A stretch of 64,000 bases of DNA from DMER64 sp964554535 (GTDB lineage Bacteria > Bacteroidota > Bacteroidia > Bacteroidales > UBA932). Below are positions 1 through 8,304 of the stretch, one piece after another. Below the pieces are notes generated by a model, which searched no databases, had not been told where the DNA came from, and saw only the letters and a list, made by a program, of their open reading frames with translations. The stretch covers positions 1 to 64,000 of the forward strand of contig CAZKPB010000003.1 in assembly GCA_964554535.1 (NCBI GenBank). The letters run 5' to 3'. Numbering within the stretch: position 1 is the first letter of the stretch; every line of letters begins with the position of its first letter. A program made the position numbers and the translations under genes.

Positions 1-57
1 TAGAGCGCTTCCTTGGTAAGGAAGAGGTCATGAGTTCAACTCTCATCACCGGCTCCA
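1..57 (+). tRNA. tRNA-Thr (GGT), 5' end outside window
   Basis: The anticodon arm is complete at 8-24 (CTTCC stem, loop with anticodon GGT at 15-17, GGAAG stem). The T arm and 3' acceptor strand follow, ending in CCA at 55-57. The 5' acceptor strand and part of the D arm lie before the window. It sits 28 bases upstream of tuf, the classic tRNA-Thr/tuf/tRNA-Trp/secE order, so it is probably processed from a transcript shared with tuf. Confidence 0.93.
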
Positions 58-85
58 TTTTTCATATGTAATTAAATTTTAAATT

Positions 86-1273
86 ATGGCAAAAGAAACC
101 TACAAAAGGGACAAACCCCACGTAAACATTGGTACCATCGGTCACGTTGACCACGGTAAAACCACTCTGACAGCTGCTATTACTCAGGTATTGGCAAAGA
201 AAGGTCTTTCTGAAGTTCGCTCTTTCGATTCTATCGATAACGCTCCTGAAGAAAAAGAACGCGGTATTACCATTAACACCTCTCACGTTGAATATCAAAC
301 GGCAAGCCGCCACTACGCTCACGTAGACTGCCCGGGCCACGCCGACTATGTAAAGAATATGGTTACCGGTGCCGCACAGATGGACGGTGCCATTCTGGTA
401 GTTGCCGCTACTGACGGTCCCATGCCCCAAACCAACGAACACGTACTGTTGGCAAAACAGGTAAACGTTCCCAAAATTGTAGTTTTCCTGAACAAATGTG
501 ATATGGTGGACGACCCCGAAATGTTGGATTTGGTAGAACTGGAAGTTCGCGACCTGTTGAGCAAATACGAGTTTGACGGTGACAACGCCCCCGTTATCCG
601 CGGCTCCGCCCTGGGCGCATTGAACGGAGATCCTGCTTGGGAAGAAAAAGTTATGGAACTGATGAATGTTGTGGATGAATACATTCCCATTCCCGTCCGT
701 GACAATGAAAAACCGTTCATTATGCCTGTAGAAGACATCTTCTCCATTACCGGTCGCGGTACCGTAGCTACCGGCCGTATTGAAACAGGTGTTGTTAAAA
801 CCAGTGACGCAGTTGAAATCGTAGGTCTTGGTGAAAAACCCAGAACCAGTGTGGTAACAGGTGTTGAAATGTTTCGCAAGATCCTTGACAGAGGTGAAGC
901 CGGTGACAACGTAGGTCTGTTGCTCCGCGGTATTGACAAGAAAGACGTGAAACGTGGTCAGGTTATCTGCCACCCGGGAACCATCACTCCTCATAAGACT
1001 TTTGAAGCTCAGATTTACGTGCTGAAGAAAGACGAAGGGGGTCGCCACACTCCTTTCCACAACAAATATCGTCCCCAGTTCTTCTTACGTACCTTGGATA
1101 TTACCGGTGAAGTTGAATTGCCCGAAGGTGTAGAAATGGTAATGCCCGGTGATAACGTGAGGATTAAAGTTGAATTGATCTACCCTGTAGCCATTAACGA
1201 AGGGCTGCGTTTTGCAATCCGTGAAGGTGGCCGCACAGTGGGTGCCGGACAGATTACCAAAATTATTGACTAA
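86..1273 (+). CDS. tuf: Elongation factor Tu
   Basis: This is EF-Tu, the GTPase that delivers aminoacyl-tRNA to the ribosomal A site in the cytoplasm. At 395 residues it has full family length. The P-loop GHVDHGKT is at residues 19-26, the G3 motif DCPGH near residue 80 and the G4 motif NKCD near 136, followed by the two beta-barrel domains; the protein ends in the expected ITKIID-type tail. The start fits MAKETYKRDKPHVNIGTIGH, the normal EF-Tu N-terminus. It lies between tRNA-Thr and tRNA-Trp and heads the secE-nusG-rpl-rpo block. Large antisense open frames across it are coding shadows. Function is certain from sequence conservation. Confidence 0.99.
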   Translation: MAKETYKRDKPHVNIGTIGHVDHGKTTLTAAITQVLAKKGLSEVRSFDSIDNAPEEKERGITINTSHVEYQTASRHYAHVDCPGHADYVKNMVTGAAQMDGAILVVAATDGPMPQTNEHVLLAKQVNVPKIVVFLNKCDMVDDPEMLDLVELEVRDLLSKYEFDGDNAPVIRGSALGALNGDPAWEEKVMELMNVVDEYIPIPVRDNEKPFIMPVEDIFSITGRGTVATGRIETGVVKTSDAVEIVGLGEKPRTSVVTGVEMFRKILDRGEAGDNVGLLLRGIDKKDVKRGQVICHPGTITPHKTFEAQIYVLKKDEGGRHTPFHNKYRPQFFLRTLDITGEVELPEGVEMVMPGDNVRIKVELIYPVAINEGLRFAIREGGRTVGAGQITKIID

Positions 1274-1297
1274 TCCGTTGCCGGAACATATATCGCG

Positions 1298-1330
1298 CAG
1301 GTTTAGTCGTTCAATGAGCGGCTAAACTTG
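1298..1330 (+). other. 15-bp RNA hairpin between tuf and tRNA-Trp
   Basis: Bases 1298-1312 pair with 1316-1330 over 15 consecutive positions, including three G-U pairs, around a 3-base loop (AAT). No T tract follows, so it is not a standard intrinsic terminator. It lies 25 bases after the tuf stop and 8 bases before tRNA-Trp. That position suits mRNA 3'-end stabilisation or a processing signal separating tuf mRNA from the tRNA precursor; this role is inferred. Confidence 0.6.
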
Positions 1331-1338
1331 TGTCTGAT

Positions 1339-1409
1339 AGGGACATAGTTTAATGGTAGAATAGTGGTCTCCAAAACCATTGATGGGCGTTCGATTCGCT
1401 CTGTCCCTG
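1339..1409 (+). tRNA. tRNA-Trp (CCA)
   Basis: The acceptor stem AGGGACA (1339-1345) pairs with TGTCCCT (1402-1408), with discriminator G at 1409. The anticodon stem-loop at 1364-1380 carries anticodon CCA at 1371-1373, and the T arm has the TTCGATT loop. The 3' CCA is not encoded. Its position between tuf and secE is the conserved bacterial arrangement. A weak AT-rich inverted repeat (1415-1434) follows before secE. Confidence 0.96.
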
Positions 1410-1493
1410 CAAATAGGAAAAGTTACGATTTCCTGTTTATTAACCTCAACATAAGGTTCGCTTCCAGGACTGCATGTTGTAATAATTCAAACA

Positions 1494-1688
1494 ATGAGCA
1501 AAATTGGAGTGTATTTTAAAGACTCTTATAACGAGTTGGTACATAAGGTAAGCTGGCCTAATTGGAGTCAACTGCAGAGTAGCGCTATTATTGTAATGGT
1601 GGCCTCGGCCATGTTTGCAGTAGTTATTTTTGCTATGGACTTCGCATTCAGGAACATTATGGAATTCCTCTACAAAGCACTTTATTAA
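1494..1688 (+). CDS. secE: Preprotein translocase subunit SecE
   Basis: SecE is the small essential clamp subunit of the SecYEG channel in the inner membrane. The 64-residue product is the short single-span form typical of most bacteria. An amphipathic N-terminal helix (residues 1-28, with the conserved ELxKVxWP-like stretch VHKVSWPNW) is followed by one membrane helix at about 31-52. It is placed between tRNA-Trp and nusG with a 12-base gap to nusG, as in many bacteria. Synteny and the motif together make the call secure. Confidence 0.95.
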   Translation: MSKIGVYFKDSYNELVHKVSWPNWSQLQSSAIIVMVASAMFAVVIFAMDFAFRNIMEFLYKALY

Positions 1689-1700
1689 TCTTTTGGAGAA

Positions 1701-2249
1701 ATGACAGAGGTTGCCAAAAAATGGTACGTCGTTAGAGCGGCCGGGGGAAAAGAAAACAAAGCCAAAGAATACATAGAAAACGAAATAAAACGTTTACACG
1801 TAGAAGACTATGTAGGCCAGGTTTTGATTCCTACTGAGAAAATTTACCAGGTCAAAAATGGTAAAAAAATCAGCAAGGAACGGATTTTCTATCCGGGTTA
1901 CATTCTGATTGAAGCCGCGCTTACCCCAGAAATCGTGCACTTGATCGGCAATATCCCTCACGTTTCCGGTTTTCTGAGCGTTGTCAAAGGCGGAGACCCC
2001 GTCCCCGTCAGACCCTCGGAAGTCAACCGCATTCTTGGACGTGTGGATGAACAGGCAGACAAGGAAGAAGAAAACATTGCTCCTTATCTTGTTGGAGAAG
2101 CGGTAAAAGTCATTGATGGTCCGTTTAACGGATTCAGTGGCACCGTAGAAGAAATTATCGAAGACAAGAAGAAATTGAAAGTAATGGTCAAAATCTTCGG
2201 CAGGAAGACACTGTTAGAGCTTGGCTTTGTTCAAGTAGAAAAAGAATAA
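1701..2249 (+). CDS. nusG: Transcription termination/antitermination factor NusG
   Basis: NusG binds RNA polymerase through its N-terminal NGN domain and couples it to ribosomes or Rho through a C-terminal KOW domain. The 182-residue product starts with the family signature KKWYVVRAAGGKE and contains the PGYILIE segment near residue 72. It ends with a KOW domain (about 125-180, VKVIDGPFNGFSGTVEEI). It lies between secE and rplK with gaps of 12 bases on both sides, in the normal secE-nusG-rplK operon. Confidence 0.97.
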   Translation: MTEVAKKWYVVRAAGGKENKAKEYIENEIKRLHVEDYVGQVLIPTEKIYQVKNGKKISKERIFYPGYILIEAALTPEIVHLIGNIPHVSGFLSVVKGGDPVPVRPSEVNRILGRVDEQADKEEENIAPYLVGEAVKVIDGPFNGFSGTVEEIIEDKKKLKVMVKIFGRKTLLELGFVQVEKE

Positions 2250-2261
2250 ACAATTTACATT

Positions 2262-2708
2262 ATGGCTAAAGAAATTGCCGGATTAATCAAATTACAGATT
2301 AAAGGCGGTGCAGCTAACCCTTCTCCTCCGGTAGGACCGGCGTTGGGTTCCAAGGGTGTGAACATAATGGAGTTCTGCAAAAAATTCAATGCACTGACTC
2401 AGGATCGTGCAGGAAAAGTTTTGCCGGTGATCATTACTGTTTTCAGCGACAAATCCTTTACGTTTGTCGTTAAGCAGCCTCCCGTAGCTGTTCAGTTGAA
2501 AGAAGCCGCCAAAATTACTACCGGTTCTGCGGAACCGAACCGTAAAAAGGTAGGTTCCATTACCTGGGAACAGGTCCGCGCCATTGCCACTGATAAGATG
2601 CAGGATATGAATGCCTTCACCTTGAAGTCCGCAATGAGTATGGTAGCCGGTACTGCACGCAGTATGGGTATCACGGTAAGTGGCGAATTCCCTCAGGATG
2701 TTAACTAA
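2262..2708 (+). CDS. rplK: 50S ribosomal protein L11
   Basis: L11 forms the GTPase-associated region of the 50S subunit with 23S rRNA helices 43/44. The 148 residues match the usual length. The N-terminal KLQIKGGAANPSPPVGPALG segment is the proline-rich L11 signature, and the RNA-binding C-terminal domain follows (about 75-148). It is the first of four ribosomal protein genes, 14 bases ahead of rplA. Confidence 0.98.
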   Translation: MAKEIAGLIKLQIKGGAANPSPPVGPALGSKGVNIMEFCKKFNALTQDRAGKVLPVIITVFSDKSFTFVVKQPPVAVQLKEAAKITTGSAEPNRKKVGSITWEQVRAIATDKMQDMNAFTLKSAMSMVAGTARSMGITVSGEFPQDVN

Positions 2709-2722
2709 AACTTCATGCAGAA

Positions 2723-3424
2723 ATGAGTAAACTTACTAAAAATCAAAAAGTAGTATACGCCAAGGTTGACTCAGTCAAGCAGTACAAACTCAACGAAGCC
2801 TGTGCTTTGCTGAAAGAAACCACTTTCACAAAGTTTGACTCTTCCGTTGATTTGGCTGTCCGTCTGGGAGTTGACCCCCGTAAAGCTAACCAAATGGTAC
2901 GCGGCGTGGTAACTCTTCCGCATGGAACAGGAAAGCAAGTGCGTGTTCTGGTACTCTGTACTCCGGATAAGGAAGAAGAAGCCAGAGCGGCAGGTGCCGA
3001 CCACGTAGGCTTGGACCAGTACATTGAACAGATTAAAGGCGGATGGACTGACGTTGACGTTATTATCTGCACGCCCTCTGTTATGGCTAAAATTGGTCCC
3101 ATTGGCCGTATTTTGGGTCCCCGCGGCTTGATGCCCAACCCCAAAACCGGTACGGTAACTATGGAAATTGGCAAGGCTGTTACAGAAGTAAAAGCCGGTA
3201 AGATTGACTTTAAAGTTGACAAAACGGGTATTGTCCACGCTGCCATCGGAAAAGCCTCCTTCACCGCAGAACAGATCTTTGACAACGCTCAGGAGTTTAT
3301 CAATACAATTATTAAATTAAAACCGCAAGCACTGAAGGGTACGTACGTAAAAAGTATCTACTTGTCCACTACCATGGGTCCCAGCTTGTGCGTAGATGTT
3401 AAAACCGGTTCAGCAGCCGAATAA
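2723..3424 (+). CDS. rplA: 50S ribosomal protein L1
   Basis: L1 builds the mobile L1 stalk that helps release deacylated tRNA, and in many bacteria it represses its own operon. The 233-residue product is of family length. It carries the central signature region IGRILGPRGLMPNPKTGTV (about residues 128-146) and the downstream KAGKIDFKVDKTGIVHAAIGK segment. It is followed 12 bases later by rplJ, so there is no room here for an E. coli-style L10 leader. Confidence 0.98.
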   Translation: MSKLTKNQKVVYAKVDSVKQYKLNEACALLKETTFTKFDSSVDLAVRLGVDPRKANQMVRGVVTLPHGTGKQVRVLVLCTPDKEEEARAAGADHVGLDQYIEQIKGGWTDVDVIICTPSVMAKIGPIGRILGPRGLMPNPKTGTVTMEIGKAVTEVKAGKIDFKVDKTGIVHAAIGKASFTAEQIFDNAQEFINTIIKLKPQALKGTYVKSIYLSTTMGPSLCVDVKTGSAAE

Positions 3425-3436
3425 GACTAACCTATT

Positions 3437-3958
3437 ATGAAGAAAGAAAAAAAAGTACTTGTAATTGAAAGCCTGGCCGCTCAACTGGAAAAGACTCCCA
3501 ACTTTTATTTAACGGATATTGACGGTCTCAACGCCGATACTACCGCTAAATTGCGTCGCGAATGCTTTAACAACGACATTAAACTGGTTGTAGTAAAGAA
3601 CACTTTACTGCGCAGGGCTATGGAACAGGTTTCGGGTGCGGAAGCCGCTGAGCTTTTCCCCGTGCTGGCAGGTTCCACCGCCGTTATGTTTACCGAATCG
3701 GTAAACACTCCGGCCAAGTTGATTAAATCTTTTGGAGCAGTAAACGGCAAACCCGTTCTCAAGGGAGCTTTCGTTCAGGAGTGTGCCTATGTTGGTGCAA
3801 ACCAACTGGAAACCTTGATCAATATCAAATCCCGTGAAGAACTCATTGGAGATATTGTCGGGCTTATCCTCTCCCCCGCACAAAACCTTGTTTCCGCTAT
3901 TAAATCCAGTGGAAGCAACATTGCTGGTATAGTTAAAACACTTGCCGAGCGTGAATAA
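3437..3958 (+). CDS. rplJ: 50S ribosomal protein L10
   Basis: L10 anchors the L7/L12 stalk to the ribosome. At 173 residues it is of normal length. The N-terminal rRNA- and L11-binding domain has the NTLLRRAME and GSTAVMFT-like segments, and the C-terminal helix that binds L7/L12 dimers follows (about 135-173). It sits between rplA and rplL, with a 42-base gap before rplL. Confidence 0.98.
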   Translation: MKKEKKVLVIESLAAQLEKTPNFYLTDIDGLNADTTAKLRRECFNNDIKLVVVKNTLLRRAMEQVSGAEAAELFPVLAGSTAVMFTESVNTPAKLIKSFGAVNGKPVLKGAFVQECAYVGANQLETLINIKSREELIGDIVGLILSPAQNLVSAIKSSGSNIAGIVKTLAERE

Positions 3959-4000
3959 ATTATCATTAACGTAAAACAAATTTTTTAAAACTGAATAATC

Positions 4001-4375
4001 ATGGCAGAATTAAAACAAATGGCCGAAGCCATTGCTAATCTTACCATCAAAGAAGCTATTGAATTAGCAAACATTCTTAAAGACGAGTATCATATTGAAC
4101 CCGCAGCTGCTGCTGCCGTAGCCGTTGCAGCTCCCGCCGCCGGTGCCGCCGCTGAAGTTGAACAGACTGCATTTGACGCTATCCTTGCTTCTGCAGGACA
4201 AGCTAAATTGCAAGTAATCAAAGTCGTTAAAGAAATCACCGGTTTAGGCTTGAAAGAAGCTAAAGAATTGGTAGACGGAGCCCCCAAGACCTTGAAAGAA
4301 AAAGTCAGCAAAGCCGAAGCCGAACAAATTAAAGCTCAGGTTGAAGAAGCCGGCGGAGAAGTTGAAATTAAATAA
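4001..4375 (+). CDS. rplL: 50S ribosomal protein L7/L12
   Basis: L7/L12 is the multicopy acidic stalk protein that recruits translation factors. The 124 residues show an N-terminal dimerisation helix (1-35), an Ala-rich flexible hinge (36-52) and the C-terminal factor-binding domain with VIKVVKEITGLGLKEAKELV (about 73-92). A hairpin with a T run follows the gene and probably reduces read-through into rpoB, in keeping with the higher demand for L7/L12 than for RNA polymerase. Confidence 0.98.
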   Translation: MAELKQMAEAIANLTIKEAIELANILKDEYHIEPAAAAAVAVAAPAAGAAAEVEQTAFDAILASAGQAKLQVIKVVKEITGLGLKEAKELVDGAPKTLKEKVSKAEAEQIKAQVEEAGGEVEIK

Positions 4376-4410
4376 ACGCATCTTACCCGCATAGCTCGGG
4401 AACGGAAACC

Positions 4411-4444
4411 AGGTTTAGAACCCCGAGGGGTTCTAAGCCTTTTT
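4411..4444 (+). terminator. Attenuator-like intrinsic terminator between rplL and rpoB
   Basis: Bases 4411-4423 (AGGTTTAGAACCC) pair with 4428-4440, with one G-U pair, around CGAG, and the stem runs straight into five Ts (4440-4444). It lies 35 bases after rplL and 38 before rpoB. rpoB has no clear TAnnTTTG box after it, so it is best read as a partial terminator that sets the ribosomal protein to polymerase ratio. Confidence 0.8.
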
Positions 4445-4481
4445 GTCGTTAAATTGTTTATTTTCAACTAATCCTTAAAAA

Positions 4482-7400
4482 ATGTCTCAAAAAGTTAATA
4501 ATCAGCGAATTAGTTTCGCAACCTCAAAGACTCTTCTTGAACACCCGGATTTTTTGGAAGTTCAGTTGAAATCATTTCAGGATTTCTTCCAGTTGGAAAC
4601 AACGGCAGAAAACCGTAAAAATGAAGGTCTTTTCCAAGTTTTTCAAGAAAACTTTCCCATTACGGACACCCGCAATAACTTCGTTCTGGAGTTTATTGAC
4701 TACTTTATTGACCCCCCACGCTATTCCATTGAAGAATGTCTGGACCGCGGTCTTACTTACAGTGTCCCTCTAAAGGCCAAACTCAAGTTATACTGCACGG
4801 ACCCCGAGCACGAAGACTTTGACACCGTCATTCAGGATGTCTATCTGGGGACCATTCCCTATATGACACCCCGCGGCACCTTTGTGATTAACGGTTCCGA
4901 ACGTATTGTCGTTTCACAGTTACACCGCTCGCCCGGTGTGTTCTTTGGTCAAAGCCTGCATACCAACGGAACCAAGCTGTATTCGGCAAGAATCATTCCC
5001 TTCAAGGGATCCTGGATTGAGTTTGCTACGGACATCAACAACGTGATGTACGCCTACATTGACAGGAAAAAGAAATTACCGGTAACTACCCTTCTCCGCG
5101 CCATTGGATTTGAAAGTGACAAGGACATCCTTGAAATTTTTGGTCTGGCTAACGAAGTGAAAGTTAACCGAGCCAATCTAAAAAAGAATATCGGAAGAAC
5201 TCTGGCAGCCCGCGTGCTCAAATCCAGAGTGGAAGACTTTGTGGATGAAGATACCGGAGAAGTGGTATCCATAGAACGCAACGAGGTGGTTTTGGACCGC
5301 AAGACCGTTCTGGAAGAAGAACACATTGACCTGATTCTGGATTCCGGTGTTTCCAATATTCTGCTTAACAAAGAAGACGCCAACATTGGTGACTTTGCCA
5401 TTATACATAACACCCTGCAGAAAGACCCCTGCAACTCTGCAAAAGAAGCCGTAATGTACATTTACCGTCAGTTGCGTAACTCTGAACCGCCTGACGAAGC
5501 TACGGCCATGGACGTGATTGACAAACTGTTCTTCTCGTCCAAACGGTACGACCTGGGTGACGTGGGACGCTACCGTCTCAATCGTAAGTTGAACCTGACT
5601 ACCTCTAAGGATATTCGGGTACTTACCAAGGAAGACATTATTGCCATCATCAACCACCTGATTCTACTGATTAACTCAAAAGCCAGCGTAGACGACATTG
5701 ACCACTTGAGCAACCGTCGTATCCGCACCGTAGGCGAACAGTTGGCCAACCAGTTCAGCGTAGGTTTGTCACGTATGGCGCGGACTATCAGAGAGCGAAT
5801 GAACGTACGCGACAATGAGGTGTTCACCCCCATTGATCTGATTAACGCCAAGACCTTGTCTTCTGTTATCAATTCATTCTTCGGAACCTCACAGTTATCT
5901 CAGTTTATGGACCAGACCAACCCTCTGGCCGAGATGACCCACAAACGCCGTCTGTCTGCCCTTGGGCCCGGTGGTCTTTCCAGAGACCGCGCCGGTTTTG
6001 AGGTACGCGACGTGCACTATACACATTACGGAAGGTTATGCCCTATTGAAACGCCCGAAGGCCCCAATATCGGCTTGATTTCTTCATTGTGCGTCTATGC
6101 CCGTATCAACGAATTAGGTTTTATTGAGACACCCTATCGCAAAGTTGACAACGGAAAAGTGGACCTTTCTCCCAAGGGATATGTTTATATGAGCGCCGAG
6201 GAAGAAGAAGACAAGATGGTGGCTCAGGCCAACGTTAACCTCGCCGACGACGGTGAAATTCTTGACGAACGAATCAAATGCCGTTTTGAAGCCGACTATC
6301 CGGTAGTGACCAAAGAGGATGTCCATTTGATGGACGTGGCCCCCAACCAGATAGCTTCCATAGCCGCTTCACTCATCCCGTTCCTGGAACACGACGACGC
6401 CAACCGCGCCCTCATGGGATCCAACATGATGCGGCAGGCCGTACCCCTTATCAACCCGGAAGCCCCTGTAGTAGGTACCGGTCTGGAAGGCCCCGTTGTA
6501 AAAGACAGCCGCACACAGATTGCCGCCGAAGGAAAGGGCGAGGTTGTATTTGTGGATGCCACTGAAATTCACGTGAAATACGAACTTACCGACGATGAAA
6601 AATTTGTCAGCTTTGACCCCGAAGTTACCGTATATCACCTGCCTATATACCGCAAGACCAACCAGAACACATCGGTTAACCTTAAACCGATTGTGCATAA
6701 GGGAGACAAAGTGGTTCCCGGTCAGATCATGACCGAGGGTTACGGTACACAAAACGGTGAGCTGGCCCTGGGCCGCAACCTTAAAGTGGCCTTCATGCCC
6801 TGGAAGGGATATAACTTTGAAGACGCGGTGGTATTGTCCGAAAGGATGTTGCGTGAAGACGTGTTCACTTCCATTCATGTGGATGAATACATTATGGAAG
6901 TACGCGACACCAAACGCGGTATGGAAGAACTTACCAGTGATATCCCCAATGTCAGTGAAGACGCCACAAAGAATTTGGACGACAACGGTATTATCCGTGT
7001 CGGTGCCAACGTGGAACCCGGTGATATTCTTATAGGTAAAATCACTCCCAAGGGCGAAAGCGATCCTTCCCCGGAAGAAAAACTTTTGCGCGCCATCTTC
7101 GGAGACAAGGCCGGCGACGTAAAGGACGCATCACTGAAGGCCTCCCCGTCATTGTACGGAACCATCATTGACAAACGTTTGTTCTCACGCATCATGAAAG
7201 AAGGTTCCAAGAAAGTGAAACCCATCTCAAAGATGCAGGTACAACAGGCCGAAGAAAATTTCAAGGTTCGCTTTGATGACCTCAAGGAGCTGTTCCTGGG
7301 CAAGATGGATATCCTGCTCAAAGACAAGTCGTCCCCGGGTATTTCTGACCTCTACGGTGTGGAAATCATCCCTAAAGACACCTTGTTTACCAAAGAGTTG

Positions 7401-8300
7401 CTGGGCAACCTGGATTACGAAAACGTAAACCCCACCAAGTGGACCGCCGACAAGCACACCAACACCCTTATCAAGAAGCTGATTAACAATTACCTTATCC
7501 GCTTCAAGGAACTGGATGCCGAACTCAAGCGCGTGAAATACAGCCTCACCATTGGTGACGAACTTCCCTCGGGCATTATGCAACTGGCCAAGATTTACAT
7601 TGCCAAGAAACGCAAGATCCGCGTAGGTGACAAGATGGCCGGACGCCACGGAAACAAAGGTATTGTTGCCAAAGTGGTACGTGACGAGGATATGCCCTTC
7701 TTGGACGACGGTAGCATTGTGGACATTGTATTGAACCCTCTGGGTGTACCTTCCCGTATGAACCTGGGACAGATTTACGAAACCGTTTTGGGATGGGCCG
7801 GTAAAGAACTGGGCCAGACCTACGCCACTCCCATTTTTGACGGGGCATCTTTGGAAGCCATTACCGCAGAGACCAACAAGGCCGGTGTACCGCGCTTTGG
7901 GAAAACGTATCTGCGCGACGGAGGAACCGGAGAACACTTTGACCAGCCGGCTACTGTCGGGGTCATCTACATGCTGAAACTTGGCCATATGGTTGACGAC
8001 AAGATGCACGCACGCTCCATTGGACCTTATTCACTGATTACCCAGCAGCCTTTGGGCGGTAAAGCACAATTCGGCGGTCAGCGTTTTGGAGAAATGGAAG
8101 TTTGGGCATTGGAAGCCTTTGGGGCAGCCAATGTACTGCAGGAAATTCTTACCGTGAAGTCTGACGACGTGGTAGGACGCTCCAGAGCTTATGAAGCCAT
8201 AGTGAAAGGCGACCCCATGCCTCCTGCGGGCATTCCGGAATCTCTGAACGTATTGCTTCACGAATTACGTGGTTTGGGTCTTAGCGTTAACTTAGAATAA
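4482..8300 (+). CDS. rpoB: DNA-directed RNA polymerase subunit beta
   Basis: This is the beta subunit of RNA polymerase, which together with beta-prime forms the catalytic cleft. The 1272 residues are of the usual Bacteroidetes length. The rifampicin region (about 480-540) is conserved (FFGTSQLSQFMDQTNPLAE, HKRRLSALGPGGL). The C-terminal part has the GDKMAGRHGNKG segment (near 1050) and the typical FGGQRFGEMEVWALEA stretch near the end. The gene is followed after 4 bases by rpoC, so the two are translationally linked. No insertions or frame breaks were seen. Confidence 0.99.
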   Translation: MSQKVNNQRISFATSKTLLEHPDFLEVQLKSFQDFFQLETTAENRKNEGLFQVFQENFPITDTRNNFVLEFIDYFIDPPRYSIEECLDRGLTYSVPLKAKLKLYCTDPEHEDFDTVIQDVYLGTIPYMTPRGTFVINGSERIVVSQLHRSPGVFFGQSLHTNGTKLYSARIIPFKGSWIEFATDINNVMYAYIDRKKKLPVTTLLRAIGFESDKDILEIFGLANEVKVNRANLKKNIGRTLAARVLKSRVEDFVDEDTGEVVSIERNEVVLDRKTVLEEEHIDLILDSGVSNILLNKEDANIGDFAIIHNTLQKDPCNSAKEAVMYIYRQLRNSEPPDEATAMDVIDKLFFSSKRYDLGDVGRYRLNRKLNLTTSKDIRVLTKEDIIAIINHLILLINSKASVDDIDHLSNRRIRTVGEQLANQFSVGLSRMARTIRERMNVRDNEVFTPIDLINAKTLSSVINSFFGTSQLSQFMDQTNPLAEMTHKRRLSALGPGGLSRDRAGFEVRDVHYTHYGRLCPIETPEGPNIGLISSLCVYARINELGFIETPYRKVDNGKVDLSPKGYVYMSAEEEEDKMVAQANVNLADDGEILDERIKCRFEADYPVVTKEDVHLMDVAPNQIASIAASLIPFLEHDDANRALMGSNMMRQAVPLINPEAPVVGTGLEGPVVKDSRTQIAAEGKGEVVFVDATEIHVKYELTDDEKFVSFDPEVTVYHLPIYRKTNQNTSVNLKPIVHKGDKVVPGQIMTEGYGTQNGELALGRNLKVAFMPWKGYNFEDAVVLSERMLREDVFTSIHVDEYIMEVRDTKRGMEELTSDIPNVSEDATKNLDDNGIIRVGANVEPGDILIGKITPKGESDPSPEEKLLRAIFGDKAGDVKDASLKASPSLYGTIIDKRLFSRIMKEGSKKVKPISKMQVQQAEENFKVRFDDLKELFLGKMDILLKDKSSPGISDLYGVEIIPKDTLFTKELLGNLDYENVNPTKWTADKHTNTLIKKLINNYLIRFKELDAELKRVKYSLTIGDELPSGIMQLAKIYIAKKRKIRVGDKMAGRHGNKGIVAKVVRDEDMPFLDDGSIVDIVLNPLGVPSRMNLGQIYETVLGWAGKELGQTYATPIFDGASLEAITAETNKAGVPRFGKTYLRDGGTGEHFDQPATVGVIYMLKLGHMVDDKMHARSIGPYSLITQQPLGGKAQFGGQRFGEMEVWALEAFGAANVLQEILTVKSDDVVGRSRAYEAIVKGDPMPPAGIPESLNVLLHELRGLGLSVNLE

Positions 8301-8304
8301 ACTG

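Noticed and set aside
62..1060. 332-codon antisense frame across tuf
   Set aside because: It lies entirely opposite the highly conserved EF-Tu gene, has no family motifs and is a coding shadow produced by strong codon bias.
1415..1434. AGGAAA/TTTCCT inverted repeat after tRNA-Trp as a terminator
   Set aside because: Only six strong pairs, an 8-base loop and no real T tract; secE follows closely and is expected to be co-transcribed.
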